Assembly (NCBI RefSeq): GCF_019112545.1
Contig: NW_025064896.1
Coordinates: 130,702 to 194,701, forward strand
From: Guyanagaster necrorhizus
Taxonomy: Eukaryota > Basidiomycota > Agaricomycetes > Agaricales > Physalacriaceae
DNA: 64,000 bases
Direction of reading: 5' to 3'
Shown here: piece after piece, positions 22,601 through 36,148 of the stretch
Layout of the letters: each line of letters starts with the position of its first letter
Numbering within the stretch: position 1 is the stretch's first letter
Program-made: the position numbers and the translations under genes
Notes under the pieces: generated by a model
What the model was told of the DNA's origin: nothing
What the model saw: the letters and a program-made list of their open reading frames with translations, nothing else
The model's database searches: none

Positions 22601-23478
22601 ATAACTAACTTCAGAACTCGTCTCGCCCAGGATGCATATAGAAAAGATACCTACGATACATTGGGACCGCCTGAGCTCCGACTACTTCTCCGCACAAGTC
22701 GATTTCCCCGTAATCTTAAGATCGTTCAGTTGGAGTGAGAAACGGAAATTGAAAACACATGCAAGGCCGAGTCAGATTTTGCAAGAGAATCCTTTGGGTA
22801 GTGTAAATGGGACTAGGGAACCGCGTCGTACCCGACGAATGGAGGACGATGGCCGTCTGCGACCATTCAGGCCGGATCGGTGCGAGGGGTTGGTATGAGC
22901 GTGCTTTGGAGGAATACAGATCGGCGAAGCATGGCATCGGTATCGTGATGATCCCTTCGTCAGCCACACTTTCCCTGAAATGACGGTAGACAATATCGGC
23001 AAGCTTCTGCAGCGTAGCATCTCCACTGACGACAAGATACTTGGAATTCGTTGACTTCATCAGATGAATAATGGCAGCAACAGAATTACGGGTGGAAATG
23101 GGGAAGGGGATCTTGCCGAGGCGCATTAGGCCAACGAGCACCGTAAAGTAGGTGATAGAGTCTGCTAGGTGTTGAGGCCTTTTAACACCAACGGAAATAC
23201 GCAAGCATACCAGTATTGACCAGGATGCCTACAATAGCTGGAGATTCATCGTTGATGTGCTCCCTGAAATAATGTCCGGCCACATGAAATGCGGCAATGC
23301 CTTCCTCCCAGGTGATACTGCGAAATTTGCCATCGTCCGAGTCGTCGTATCGAAACAAACTGTGCTTAGCGCTGTGGCATCCATTGTAGTCGAATAATTC
23401 GGGGGGTGTAAGCGATCCATCCAGTGGAGGAGGATTGAAGGTCGAGGAGGAGACACCTTGGGGAGCCGGCAGTGACAT
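19688..23478 (-). CDS. NRPS-like enzyme, adenylation-carrier-thioesterase
   Basis: The multi-exon minus-strand gene starts MSLPAPQGVSSSTFNPPPLD at 23478. The A domain shows the ATP-binding core A3 (IVLHSSGTTRFPSPI), EIDLCGEVVGAQAVPMY, TGTGAIIACFPPIEPPMVP, TFAGGPLEKTAGDTLA, FDTKDLVQLHP, VYGRAGELMV and RIYKE ... FEFTAKGTPRR, so it should activate a carboxylic acid as an AMP ester. The carrier domain follows (DTDDIFVAGGD; IRNSILRALRE), and then an alpha/beta-hydrolase thioesterase (ESPLIIIPGG; GPYRFASYSSTSVLL; DHFP; VPGGHYEFL). This A-T-TE layout is that of quinone/furanone-type synthetases, but the substrate cannot be read. The Ser that should carry phosphopantetheine is not recovered in the frame-consistent splice (near 20780-20840). 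No tailoring genes adjoin it. Confidence 0.8.
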
Positions 23479-26400
23479 CGTGTATTCGCATCAAGTCTCT
23501 GCCGGTGTTCGCTTGATATTTATGGAAATCTGAGTCTGACTATATTCCCATGACATTGAGTACGTCGACGTAATGATGCATGATTTCGACGCATTTCTGA
23601 TGCGTCGAAACCGATTTCGTACTATAACACATTCATAGAAGGAAAGGGTCGGCAAGGATCAGAACATTCTTACAGTTGGCTCCTAAATTAGAAGGTACCG
23701 TAGGCTGCAAAGAAGTTTCCATATGGCTACTTATGCATACCCTGCGGACGACTAAGACGAGGGTATCACAGATGATAAAAATTGGAACATTCGTCAGTGT
23801 TTCGAAACTGACCTTTATACTTGATTGTTGGTCATCAGATACTCAAAGACGACTACAAAATGACCTGAAAGTAAGGATCAGAAGCACGCGACCACAGGGG
23901 GAAGCACTCACGAGTCACCTATCAGTATCTGTGAAAAAAGCAAGGGCCTTGATTCCAGCGACCATTTTCTCCGCGACGGCGGTCATAGGTGCAGATGATA
24001 GGGCTTTATGTCACTTTTAAGGACATGCGAAGGATTGTAAAATGTAAGTTGTCTATTGGTGTCGTCAAACATCAACGTCGGGAAGAAGAGGAGTGGCTTA
24101 TGTAAGGAGCGCGTATCCCAAATACGAGCAAATTATAACGACGCGTCTCTCCAACCACGTTCTAATTCTGGAAATAGGCCTAGTTCGCAGGTATATCTCG
24201 GATGATAATAATTGGCACTCATGATGTACTCGGAAAACAACAGTATCAGATATTATGGCTAGCTGCCTGATATCATTTGTTTCCTTCAACATCTCGATGA
24301 AGTCAAGATGAACGTTGAAATTGTCATTGAGGACGACATAGCCAAGAACGATCCTTTAAAAGGAACAGCATTACCGCGGCACCAGCGGTCTGATTGAGTG
24401 CTCGTTGGTGATTTTGGCGATACCGTCCAAATTGCGCAATGATAATAAATTCAAGAATTCGAGTGTTTGAATGTATAAGCTAGAGAGAGAAGATTCTCGT
24501 GTCTGACCGGCAGAATGAGAGAAGAGTCCAATTGTTCCACTTCGATGTGCCTTCCGGGATACATATATGCGACAGGGTCGACCGGCTTGGCGGTCATACT
24601 GATGAGCTGTGATGAGGCAGGAAGAATATCAGGGTACCACACAGGGGAATTGTGCGACATCGTATACTCTACAGGCTATCCCCATGCCTGATCCCTTAGC
24701 GGAACCGAGTTTCTATAAAAATGGAAGGTTAGTGAGCATAATCTCGGTCAAATTTACTTCGGCGTACAATTACCCAGAGATACTAAAGCGTAGTTATATG
24801 CCAAAATATGACACGTACTGGGAGAAGATTCATCGATATTTGATCTTCAGGAATGATCAGATGATTGCAATCGATTGATACCAATCATACCGTGACAATC
24901 CTCTGCAACTCAGAAGTTCTGCGATAGAACAAGAAACCTTCAAATCAATCTGAAATCCGGGAAAGATGCCCAAGTATAAGATGCGTATCAGCGAGACAGG
25001 CCTGTCAAATTTCAATGAAGTAAGAGAGCTAGCTTCGGGCCAATCCGGTCCGTCGGCCCGACGACCGGTATAGGGTTTTCCCCATAATATTTTCTTCCTC
25101 TTCCCTTCCACATTCCCTTGTGGTCCAAAATTCTCATCGTGACTTCACCCGTTCATATGTCCAGGATTGGAAGTCCAAGGTTCCGCGACTGTCAAGTACT
25201 CAGCAACTTGAATGCTCTCACAGGTACAAATTGCTCATGATCAAACTCATGCATAGGTATATCTGAAGGGATGTACTCACGATAGGACAGGTGCAAGGCC
25301 ACCCTGTGTGATCCATTTTCTCGGCGTCACTGGTGGGCGTGAACTCTGTTCAAGATTTATTAATGATGAACACATGCCATATACCTTTCATTAAGATGAA
25401 CTTCTCACCGCAGAACCCGGAAACAACGCAAGCGCTTGATGTACGTTCACATTGCTGACGATTCCATGGAACGGCTTATCAGATTCCCAGCAGACTTTCA
25501 TCGTCATGAGTGACCCTTTTCAAGGAGCGAGGAAGTAACAGCTTTTCCCCACCGGTGGTCCGACGGGAAATGGCTGTGGCCTGTGGATTGCTCTGCAGCC
25601 TTCAGCCAGAGTCGGACCTGGGATGCTTTGACATCGCAAATGCCTAGGCAAGTCTTTCTGACCGGCGAAACCTACAGCCGAGTCTTCTAATATCACTCCA
25701 GTGCTCGTCCAGGTCCTACTATCCCTCGATTCTATGCTCAAAAAAGACCCGACTACATGGCAAATTAATATCATTCTTGGAAAGTGTAAAGCGGAGATGG
25801 CGTTGGTGTAATCCTTAAGTCACCAAACACCGAGCTTAGGTACGCTTAAACTTTGGGTACAGGAGCTTTGTGATACGAAGCCTCTGTTGCGCCGTTAACG
25901 CTGCCTGCAGCATGAGATAACATCTCAGTCAGAGAATGAAGGGAACACCAGGCAATCGTTTTCGATATATCTCCATCGTGTTTGTTAACAGCTCAAGGTA
26001 ACTTAGTAGCGGTGATTCTTGCTACTATCTTGATCGTGTCAACTCTCGACCCAACATGATTCCGAATGTGACCCTAGATCGAAAATTTCGGAAACCGCTT
26101 GTACGTATTTCACGTCGATTGTGGTACCATCGTTCGACAGACAGTGGCCGTTATCATACAATGAAGGCAGAATAATACATATTATACTCTTCTTGACATC
26201 ATCCATAACAGACTGGAGAATCACTTCGAAGAAACCTTTTTGGGTGCTGAGTACGATTGTACGTATCTGGCTCCTACATCAAGGGGGCCTGTTACCCGTA
26301 AATCAGGCATGTGGAGCCTCATTTTCAACTCGGCTCCGATAAAATAACAGCTATAACTCCAAATCAGACCGGGTCGCCGTGACCACATCTGAGTCCTTGG

Positions 26401-28559
26401 AAGCGCAACGTAATGGCACAAATAACTGCCAGGAAACCAAGCAAAGCTATTGATAGTGGTAGGATCAATATAAGAGGAGCATGTGTAAATTACATGTAGA
26501 AGGATGCGGACGCATATATAAAGCCAATTTGTGAACGTCAGCGGGAAACTTTGCAATTATCCTTTCATAGGTGTAGATCCAGAGATCACGCCGGGTCAGT
26601 TTGAATGGCCCCGACCATGCTTTGGTCTCTGACGATTCCGGCTACTTGGCCCTAGAGCTGAGAATCCGCTGAAGTATATATCAACACCGTCAGTTTGAAG
26701 TAGTTGAATATTCCAGTCACCTATTAGAGTTTGTGCTGCTGAAAGATCTTGTCGGGTGAGATATTTATGACAAAAAGTTCCACACTTACTGTTGAGTACT
26801 GGTGTCTTGACGGGGTCTATCGACGGTGATAAAATCTCTACGAAATTACATTTAGAAAGCAAGCATAGAAAGAAGAAAATAGTGCACTTGAATTCCTTGA
26901 AGGAGTGTATAACCACTTCCTTGAAAAGCGTGAAGAAGCTCATTGCGAGGGCAGCACAGGTGCTAAGCGTGACCTGAGGATACAGTGATGAAGATTTGCA
27001 GCTTGCCTTTACTTCATTTATATGTTATAAATGCTATGCATATAAGCTGACTGGCAGTCGGTGATGTTAAATCTCCAGAGTGACAGATAACTTAGAAGCA
27101 CGAATAGTTGGCAGATTGGGGAAATCATCACGAGGGACATGGCGAGTGCCTCATGAATGCGGGGATCAGCACACTGTCCTATTTGGTCCTTGAGAAAGTT
27201 GTTCATTTGAAACAGGCGTCTAATTCGAAGCAGGGTAGTGATATGGAAGAAAAGATTGTATCCGAGGACCAATGGCCAAGACTCGAAGGTTTCGAAAAAT
27301 TCCGGGGTTTCACGTCCCGCGAATCGACTAAGACGAAGTAGCAACAATATGAACTCCGCGACGCCATTAATTGAATATATAATGGCGCTAGTCATGCTTA
27401 TTATAGATAGCTGAAACAGTAAACAATACTGGAGAAAGTCGGAGAATAAGGTGTTCGACAGATATGATGGAACGTGGAAGCTCGGCCCGCCTGTCTAGGC
27501 GACTTAATCGTTGACGCGTCCTTCTTTTGTTCTCTCAAAAAGTGCAGGTACGATGTAACTAGGTTTACTTATGTCGAAATTCCCTCTTTCGAGAGAAAAA
27601 TGCCTATGGTTCGACACCTTCGGTCTTGACATCTCTTGCACTGCCAGCTCAAGCATTGCCTTGTACTTAGATTGCAGTCACTCCGACTCAGTAAGCGCTC
27701 CACAGTGTTTTTCCAACATACAAAATGAATATAGCGCTTACATTGTTTTATAATTTCTAATAAACAGTGGGCCTTGCCGTCATCTCGAATCAAAACACCC
27801 TAGATAACAACTCGATTGGCCTGACCAAGGTTCTATGCGTCCTTGCCTGGCATATCATTTGTATTGTCTCATCTCCATGATATATTGGCATCACCGTGCG
27901 GATCTTTAGGGAGATATATACGCAGTTCACAGCAACAGTGGATCGTGTCATAGATCAATCACGGTTTTCGTACTCAGCCGAGATGTCAGTTACCAGGATA
28001 AGACTCATTTGAAGTTGACACTAACAGTCAAACTTCAAAGCATCATGTCAGCCTGCTTGGCGTCATATACTCCTACCTTCAGACTGCCTGCTTACTCACA
28101 TACTCTTCAAAGAGCCGGTTTAGGTTTGATTTCCACCATCATAACAGCCGCCTCAACCTCGAGATAACATCACTAAGTTGAAATTTTTACCGCCCACGAA
28201 AAGTGCCTGGTAGCTGTCTCCGTCCCACCCGACGACGGAACAAGTTCGTACTGCTATGTTAGTTCATTACTGTAGCGCTGACTGATGCACATAGATATCA
28301 AGGTCCTGGTATACTGCAGTCCTTTGGTTCATATAAATAAAGAACATAAAGATACGTATCAGGTTGTCCTATAACAGGCACGTAAATGAGGGGAACTGCC
28401 TGATGGCAGGATGGTAGGATATTTGAGCGGTTAAGAGAGTAACCAAATTATAGGTCTTCGGGCGTCAAACTGCTATATTTCGGACACAAATCGTCCTAAT
28501 GGGCTACGGTGCTTCAGTCAGTACAGATCCTGTGATGCAAGAACATGCGTACAGGTAGG
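23479..28559. other. 5 kb gene-poor stretch
   Basis: No known family is recognised apart from the membrane-protein candidate at 27018-27395. Many short frames open at TTG or CTG only. A minus-strand piece near 25300-25510 (MTMKVCWESDKPFHGIV, then EFTPTSDAEKMDHTGW after a short intron) could be a small gene of unknown kind. Confidence 0.4.
27018..27395 (-). CDS. Small multi-pass membrane protein candidate
   Basis: A 125-residue frame with a true ATG (MTSAIIYSINGVAEFILLLL). It has about three hydrophobic segments: near residues 2-22, 42-58 (LVLGYNLFFHITTLLRI) and 84-106 (LAMSLVMISPICQLFVLLSY). Basic residues follow the first two. It may be a real single-exon protein or one exon of a larger one. 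No family is recognised and no promoter element is obvious. Confidence 0.3.
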   Translation of the reverse strand: MTSAIIYSINGVAEFILLLLRLSRFAGRETPEFFETFESWPLVLGYNLFFHITTLLRIRRLFQMNNFLKDQIGQCADPRIHEALAMSLVMISPICQLFVLLSYLSLWRFNITDCQSAYMHSIYNI

Positions 28560-30903
28560 GTCTATAACGCTATTCCAATCTCCCGCATCTTCAGCAAAAA
28601 TCACTGCGAGACCACTGGGGCCCAAACTATTCATCACAATGATCGCACTCAACCGGAGATAACTCACGCTTCCAGATGCCAATCAATACGGCTGTAAGAA
28701 AGAGCGTCAGTCAGTCATCATGTCATGATTGAAATAGTTTGAACGATAGCCCACTAATGCAGGAACCACGGTCCAGGGTTATCCGTCCTAAACCGGATGG
28801 TCACATCACCTTTGTTCCCCGTGCTGACAACATCACGTCTAACGGGGTTCTCATAGTTGTATGTTGAAGCTCCGGACAACATCAAATACGTGCTAGGAAT
28901 AATTCAGAACGACTTCAGACTGAACAGCTTATGGAGAACTCCCTCCGTGCAGATGGAACGGATGCTAGAACTGATGAGCGCGGAAACATGTCCTTCGATG
29001 AAAGCAGTCCTTACATCTCGGCCGGCAGCACTTCCAGGCATCGAAATCTAGATTGTCGCATTCGACGGAAGAGAGTATATGGAACCAGAAAGCAGAACAT
29101 CATTCGCATTCTGAGCCCCGCTCAAAATCTGGAGAAGCACGAGCATAGTCGGCGGAATGAAGTTGGCGCCGTTGGGCGCTATCCTTCGATATTCCGGCGC
29201 TGAAGAGAAGGAACCAGATACCGAAACAGCAGTAAGCTTTTCCAATGAACGAGACTGACCTCATGGTATGTGTGCTTCCGTTCTGATCCTGTCCTATCTG
29301 TCCTATCTGTTCATGCTTTTATCATGATCCCAGCCACTCGAGAATCTCGGAGCCGTATGTCCTATTCTCCTTCCTCGTACGGGTGTTATCAACTTTTCTA
29401 TACCCTGAATGTCCAGAAATCTGAGGCGTAGATTATGCCCTGAACTTGGTCTTTTCCTTCGTATGTCGTGCTTCTTCGTCGACTTCGTAATACTTAATTC
29501 CATTGATAGACATCAGGTAGGAGGTTCAATGTGCCAGTAAAGCCCTTCAAGCCAGCGCTGGGCGCAGCTCATATCCCTGCGAGATGAGAGATGAGGGACG
29601 TTGCCCGAGGCAAACGGGTCAGGACTTACAGTAGTTGTTGATTGGTCGGTCCGCTGCAAGCTGGCTGCAGGTGAGGCCACAACGTCTGTTAATTGGGAAG
29701 ACACTCCTACAACGAAGGAAATAGCGCTGTCCTAGAGAGGAGGATTGGGCTAGACGCATTCAAATAGAACTTTCGGGATGAAGATTTACCTGCAAAGATC
29801 TCAATTCGATCCACGGTATAAGGCATATGGTTCACGCCGTCCACTTCGATGATTCTCCTGTCGGCTCTGTTGAGAACTTCTTGGAAATGATATAGTATAT
29901 ACGAAAATGTTATGGGCCTGTATGGATGTGGTGAAGGAGACATCGCAGGACATACTTACCATGCAAAAGCGATGTCTGATACAACCATAAGAAACAGAAG
30001 ACAGATATAACGGACAAATCGGATGTAGGGTTGGAACTGAATCTATTCTTTGATAAGCAAAACATGCAGTAAAGTGAAGTTCAGTGAAACTTAACCTTCC
30101 CAGTCCATTGATTAATGCCGCGGCTGGCGTGCTAAACATCAAATAAGTATCTGGCGAGGATTTCGACCGCTTGGCGGGAGTGTGTTGCTTCTATCAAACA
30201 CGATTAGTATTATTGAAGTACACAAAAGGAGAGCCCTACCGTCATCGACATCGCAAAGATTGGCGTGAGGATCATAGATAATGTAGGGCCCTCGTAGGCC
30301 ATCGCAGTACTGGGTAGCTAGTCAAATCACGATCAACGGTCGAAAACTAGCTTCATTTTTAGAGTAGGCGAGAGTGATACCAAAATGTCCCTGCTTGTCC
30401 AGCGGAGTCGAACCTGTACTAGAAAAAGTCCCTCTTGGCTATGGGACACTTCTTGAAATTAGCAAATGCGAGTGGTATCAATATTCAAGACTTACTTTGT
30501 TTATAAAAGCCCGTCCATCAGCCCAGTTACTTTTTCTTTGGAAGAGTCCATGCCCATGCTGAAAGAATGTCATCAAAAGTTCACGAAACGTCTAAAGTAC
30601 ATACCATAGACGTGTTCTGCAAGGTGGTGTTGTCCGACAAATTGTTGAGGACATTGATTTCAAAGACGTCACCCTTTACAGAGATCAGCTCGTGCCAAGG
30701 TAAAGACCATGGGAATAAAAATCCGACCTTGGTATCGCTAAACCGGCCGCCATTACCAAGTGCCGCTACCCGGGAGAAGCAATCTGGCGCGACGTCGACA
30801 ATGTTAGTGATGACGAGGTCTCATATAGGTCCAATCTTTCTTGAGTCGCACAAATGACCCCCAGGGTATTAAGGCAAAAGACAACGAAACCCCTATAGGC
30901 CAT
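28560..30903 (-). pseudogene. Laccase (multicopper oxidase) pseudogene
   Basis: From an ATG at 30903 (MAYRGFVVFCLNTLGVICAT) pieces of a laccase follow in order and spacing, with intron remnants: [186 protein letters not shown]. Laccases oxidise phenols at a blue copper plus a trinuclear centre. Here a WYHSH ligand is Arg and the HCHIDWH motif reads HYRIDWH. Stops lie in frame at 30821, 30419 and 29048, and a frameshift follows VVRS. It is certainly non-functional. Confidence 0.88.
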
Positions 30904-33900
30904 GATGAGGAACAGGGAAAAGAAAGCATTTTTTGGGTTTTATACACATTGGACGTACAGGGACTGTTGACCTCGGACGAGATCACTGTACAAGTTCGCA
31001 CTTGTTGACTGATGGTCAGACATGGTGGATAATGCGGAGCCTCGAAATAATTGCGTCTAAGTACCGGAGGTGCCACGAAAGATCGTAAATGTTGCTATTT
31101 CCGCGTCACAGTCGACAAAGTCGAAGTTTAGGTTGTGAATCGATCTTTAGACTCAATGGAATCCTATTGAAGCCATTCACAGTAAGGGCTGTCCAGTCAC
31201 TTTTTCTTCAGGTACAGAAGGAATCCAGCTGGGAAGTGTGGAAGGCGACGTTCACGTCTTGGTTTCGCGCAAGCGACCTTCAGAAACCTCAGATGATATT
31301 TTATAAGCGCGACAACAGAACCTCGGCGCATGCCAAAGTAAATGCATCTTCTTGTTTCAGAGGCCGGGGTTTCAGGAAAGATCTAGACATTAGGATAAAC
31401 ACATCTCTCAAGACAGGTGGAAGCATAAAATCGTACGATACACTTTTCGTCCCCGTGAAATACTCGGAAAAGGAGCACAAATCGAGCCTGGGTCGACTTT
31501 GATGACACGTTCGTGATCTCAATATCCGGCGTCCAATGGAGCTTTTGAAGACTTCTATATCAAGAGTATACAAGCAGACGACGACGGCCACTAGCGTAGG
31601 ATACTATTCGACCGAAGACAATCTGATTGCAGCTTCGAAAGGAGAACACTAAAGAGCATCACTGCCTATTTTTCACTTTCATTCATGCACAAAATCTGTT
31701 CGAATTGAATATGGACACTTGGGCATACCTGTAGTGCGGAGATGCAACATTTGTGCCACATCATAGGGGGTGACAGGATCTGCCAACTGCCACACAGGAA
31801 AATTTCTATGAGCATCACAAAAGAGAGCTTGTATGCTTCACCAGAGTCAGTACAATGTTATTTGGCCCGGCATCTGACACGTTATTTATGCCTGTTGATC
31901 TACTTCCTTTTTACCACTATCACTGCACTGCCCAGATGAATCTGGAGTCTGTGCACCTCTGAGTGTGCTATTTTTGGTGCTGATCATCACAAGTGCCACA
32001 CTCACCATCGGGATTGGTAACCATTGTGCTATGCATTACTCAGCTGATCTTCTTTGCTTGAAGATTCTAGTATGTACTCTCTAAGGTAGTATAAAAGCTG
32101 TATGTAGAGTGGGACACCCTTGTGCATTTGCCTTCAAGGGTTCCCTGTCACTTGGTAATCTACTCCCTTATCCAACACTGGGATGGGTCTGAGTGAGCCT
32201 TACATGCATAGAATCCTTTCTTTATCAAGAACAGGATAGGTTATGATGGAACTGTATTGCTAGGTACAAGAGAGGGAATCAGGAATGGCTAGTGATAGTC
32301 TCAGTTATAGCTACAGACAAGCAGGAATCTATGGCAATGCAACATGTGATCTCAGCAGAACTGGACCATGCCAATGCTCCCAAGACTTGCAAATTGCTGC
32401 TCATCTTCCTACTCTGACCATCAGACTGCCTTGCTAGAAGGATGATAGTTTTTAAACTACCACACTATTGTACTTAATTCATTTATATTCTTCCTGTCAT
32501 TCTATTAGTTTCATTCAGCTATTGTCTTCATCTCAAATATTCCTCTCATCAGAATGGTCCATTTAGCCTCATCAACATCTGAAGTATCTCTTTATCTACC
32601 TTCAACTGCGACAAAGCTCTCATCAGATTGGTAGTGCTAAATAGGCCTCATCGGTGAAACAGTTATCAATGTAGTGTGAGCCATTGAACCAAATGCGAGG
32701 GGACTATGGAACATTATGATGTGTAAAGACAATATATTACCAATCTGGTAGCACGTATCGACAAAATGCATGGAGCTGCTACTCGGTGTGAAGAAAAGAA
32801 GGGACAAAAGTACTATAACTACTGTATATACTTTGAGGATATCGCAAACCTAAAGCAGAATTACACCGGAGTGTCGATTAGACCCATATAATTCAAACGG
32901 AGAGCTCAAAGCCACATATCAAAGTAGCACCTGCACTACTCGTAGCTCGGTGTGCTCGAGTTTTCTGTACTTCATCTGGGTGAACCAGAACCAGGCTTCG
33001 ACTTAGTTTATTTACACTTCCATCGGAGATTGTGCTAGACCCTTGGGAAGACTCAAGAGATGGATTGGCGTCCACGGGGGACATATATGTGTTGTGCTAA
33101 GTGAGAGAATGTAGACTCCCGACCATGCAGAGCTCATGTAACCCGAAGATACTTCTGCTGGCTTAGGCGAACTAGCTAGAGTTTAGCATAGAAGATGATT
33201 GTTGTCTAAGGTGCGTACCTGGATGACCCTCCTTTCTGAATGTTCCTATAAACGCGGTTAGCACTGGAACATGGATGAATTAGCTAGTAGAATACACACC
33301 GGACACCTTGATGAGTTGTATAAACAAGGTACTTCAAGATGTTGAATCGCATGTCGTGAGTAATACTGCGGCACATGGAGTTCGTTAAGAGCTGTGCTGG
33401 GGTACACAGGCGGAATGAAGTACTTACCTTGCGCATCTTCTTTTATACTACAGTGTATATCGTCTCGACGCCGTCAGCATCCAAGTTCAAGTCAGAAATC
33501 ATAGAACCACGAGAGGCCGACCTTTCAACCTCCGCTGACAGTGCGTCGGGTTACAACGTTACGAACAGTGCGCCGATGGACTCGGAGCATACCTTGGCTA
33601 TGCACGTAGAAAAGAGCTGCTATCAGCAAAGGATCGAAATGAAATCAGGGTATATGATGCGGCTCATACGTCATTTTGAAGTAAATTGTAGATCCCAAGA
33701 ACTGGAACTGGAGCTATTCGACGGTGTCTAGCAGAGACAATTGACGGACTTTCGGACCGACAAGCCAGCGAGTCGTTTGATGCGGTGATTGCCGAATGAG
33801 GGCAGAGGCTCTGCCCATGTACCTTGATCCAGCGTTGTCGAGGTGAGCCAAGAGATGCATCTTCAACTCCCGTTCTTTCGGACTTTAAAGCACTGCCGGA

Positions 33901-34606
33901 TTATTTACAATGAAACACCGTCTATATTATTTCTTATGAACTTCGCCGTCACTGGAGCATTGAACTGCCTTGGAAAAATCTTAAGCGCTAGGCTAGGTAC
34001 CATCGATAAGCTGCATCCGATAACTCGAATGGAGAACAGCCTGAGTTTCTCGTCGTGTTCATTTTTACCGCTGATGGCAGGAGAAGTAATGATGGAGATT
34101 GAATCTATGCTGAGGAACCAACGTGAAGGGAGATATTTCACGGCAGTCGGCTGCTCTCAGATAGTATATGCCCCGAGATTCAGGAAAAAAATGTTCATGT
34201 AAGATTGTCCCACTCATCGAGATTCCGATTGTTAAGCTTGATGTTGGTGAAACGGTACTTGTAACACATTGAACGGGTGTTACGGAATGGACCACTCCAT
34301 CAGCAGTAGGTGTACCAGGCTGAGATTGGCGCGGGTGTGGATAATTGACACGAGGTTAAGCTGTTCTCATGGGCATGCTTCGGGGTTTTCAGATCAATTC
34401 GCTTGTCACGAGAATCAAAACTTTTGCTGTATTGGCTGTAATCATTGGATCACAGTGTTTGCTTCATTGACTTGCACAAACATCCTTACAAGAAACAGCC
34501 CAGTATCTGTTGTTCGAGACCAGTGCCAGAGAATAGAAAAATATTTTCAGCACTTATCGTTCTGACTACATTAATGTTTGAAAGGTATTTATATAGTAAA
34601 AAATGT
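30904..34606. other. Gene-poor stretch with a CpG-poor block
   Basis: No gene is recognised. From about 31740 to 32660 CG is scarce, in contrast to both sides, and a tataaaag site lies near 32090; this looks like an old mutated transposon insertion. Two related units (32545-32578 and 32619-32650, sharing ctcatcag and gcctcatc) lie near its right edge. A plus-strand frame with ATG at 33375-33731 and a minus-strand frame at 32893-33084 show no known domain. Confidence 0.45.
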
Positions 34607-36148
34607 TCAAGAATACTCCCCATCGCCAATACGAACATGTGCTCGCTCCCCAATGCAGCATCTAATTTCCTCAGCCAAAGAATCAGGATCCACACACTCC
34701 CCCCCACACAAATCAACGCCCATCCAGATCGGGTTCCTCCTCTCTCCCAGAAGTAGGTCAAGGGATTCCCAAGACAATCGCGACAAGCTGTCCACAGAAG
34801 CGAGAGGGTCTTCTCCTCGAATCCCGATCCTCACGACTTTCAGATGAGGTAAAAAGGGCATCCATCCATCATCGTCGAGGAATTCTACCACATGCATCAA
34901 CTGCACACTGAAAGGTGCATCATCGTCTCTCGTCGACCAGATTTCGACCATGAGATTCATCAGACACAAGCTCTCGATGCCAGTCTTGTCGGCGACAAGT
35001 AATATTTTCACTGCACAGACGGCGCCAGTCAGAAGGGGGCACCCAAATCATCCAAAACAGTACTCACGTTCTTTGATCCCTACCGTCAAAGTCCTCATAC
35101 GTTCGTTATTGGCGACATACTTGCATACCACGTTCTGGATCCCAATCTGCGGATTTTCTCCAAGCAACTCGATGCGCAAGCTGTCAACTTTAAACGGTGT
35201 GAGGTTCGACACACTCGTATTGGCGAGGCATTCTAGCACAATCTGCATATCGATTTCATTCATATAAACCGCACTGAAGACGAGTAGCTTGCTTTCGTTG
35301 GGATATAATACCTCCAGGATGGGTGCATCTTCTTCCAGACTTTGAGATACTGATACCATGTCCAGTAATAGTTCCTCCAGATTCACGCAGCGATTGAACA
35401 GAGCCTGAAAAACCTCTTGTCCGACGGCGCATTCGGAAAGGCTGATGCTGCGTATGTTATCTACCCAAGTGAACTGGTCGACGAGGGCTTTTGAATGATA
35501 GATACAGCTATCATGAATCGAGGTACGAGGGAACCGTCCAAGGATGTGCCTCCATTCGTACAAGTTCAACTCTCCGATGTGCCGTATGTGCAACGATCTG
35601 GAATCGCAAGGATAGCCGTTATGACGCCTAAAATCTTCGTCTGTCAGAGTAGACGGGTCGTTTCTGCCAGGTCTACTGATAGCATCAGAGAGAACTACAT
35701 CGATGATCTGGATTTCTGAGAAAGGGAGAGGTTCGGGTGGGAAGACCATATGCTCCAGATCCGACGAGTCTATGTCCTCCAAGTGCGATAATATCAACAC
35801 CCTATATGTTCTTTTGATATAATCCGACGTAGGATTGAGCGAGGGATGGCGCAATTTTGAAAAGAAGAAATAGACGGCGGCGGCGTCAGCAGTCGACTCG
35901 ATAGCAATGTAGGGGGCAGTGATAAATATCCGCTCCAAGTCGTCAAAAAGCCACCGCACATTGTCCCCGTTCATTTCCATCGGAATCTGATTAAGGCGCG
36001 GAACGAGCAATTGGTACGCAAAATCCCTACGGTCTCGTTGACGCGCTACATCTTCATGAGAGACGAATGGAGCCCAAGAAGCAGGCGTATGGGTCGAAAG
36101 GTAACGGTCAACCAGTCGCAGTGGTAGGCGGCGTTCGTCCATGAACAT
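34607..36148 (-). CDS. F-box/LRR-like protein
   Basis: Two exons. The first, 366 codons in open frame, starts MFMDERRLPLRLVDRYLSTH (36148; a second ATG sits at 36142). It runs through leucine-rich-repeat-like strands (IRSISLSECAV; CVNLEELLLDMVSV; LTPFKVDSLRIELL; ERMRTLTVGIKE). A gt/ag intron near 35010-35069 joins in frame to LKILLVADKTGIESLCLMNL. The end is YS after a repeat on HLKVVRIGIRG. The pattern is that of basidiomycete F-box-associated proteins, where a leucine-rich horseshoe selects substrates for ubiquitin ligase. A clear F-box at the N-terminus is not obvious, so the substrate-receptor role is inferred. Confidence 0.6.

Noticed and set aside
19688..30903. A biosynthetic gene cluster built on the NRPS-like enzyme and the laccase
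   Set aside because: The laccase is a pseudogene 5 kb away, no other tailoring enzyme, regulator or transporter adjoins, and the transporter at 47 kb is too distant.
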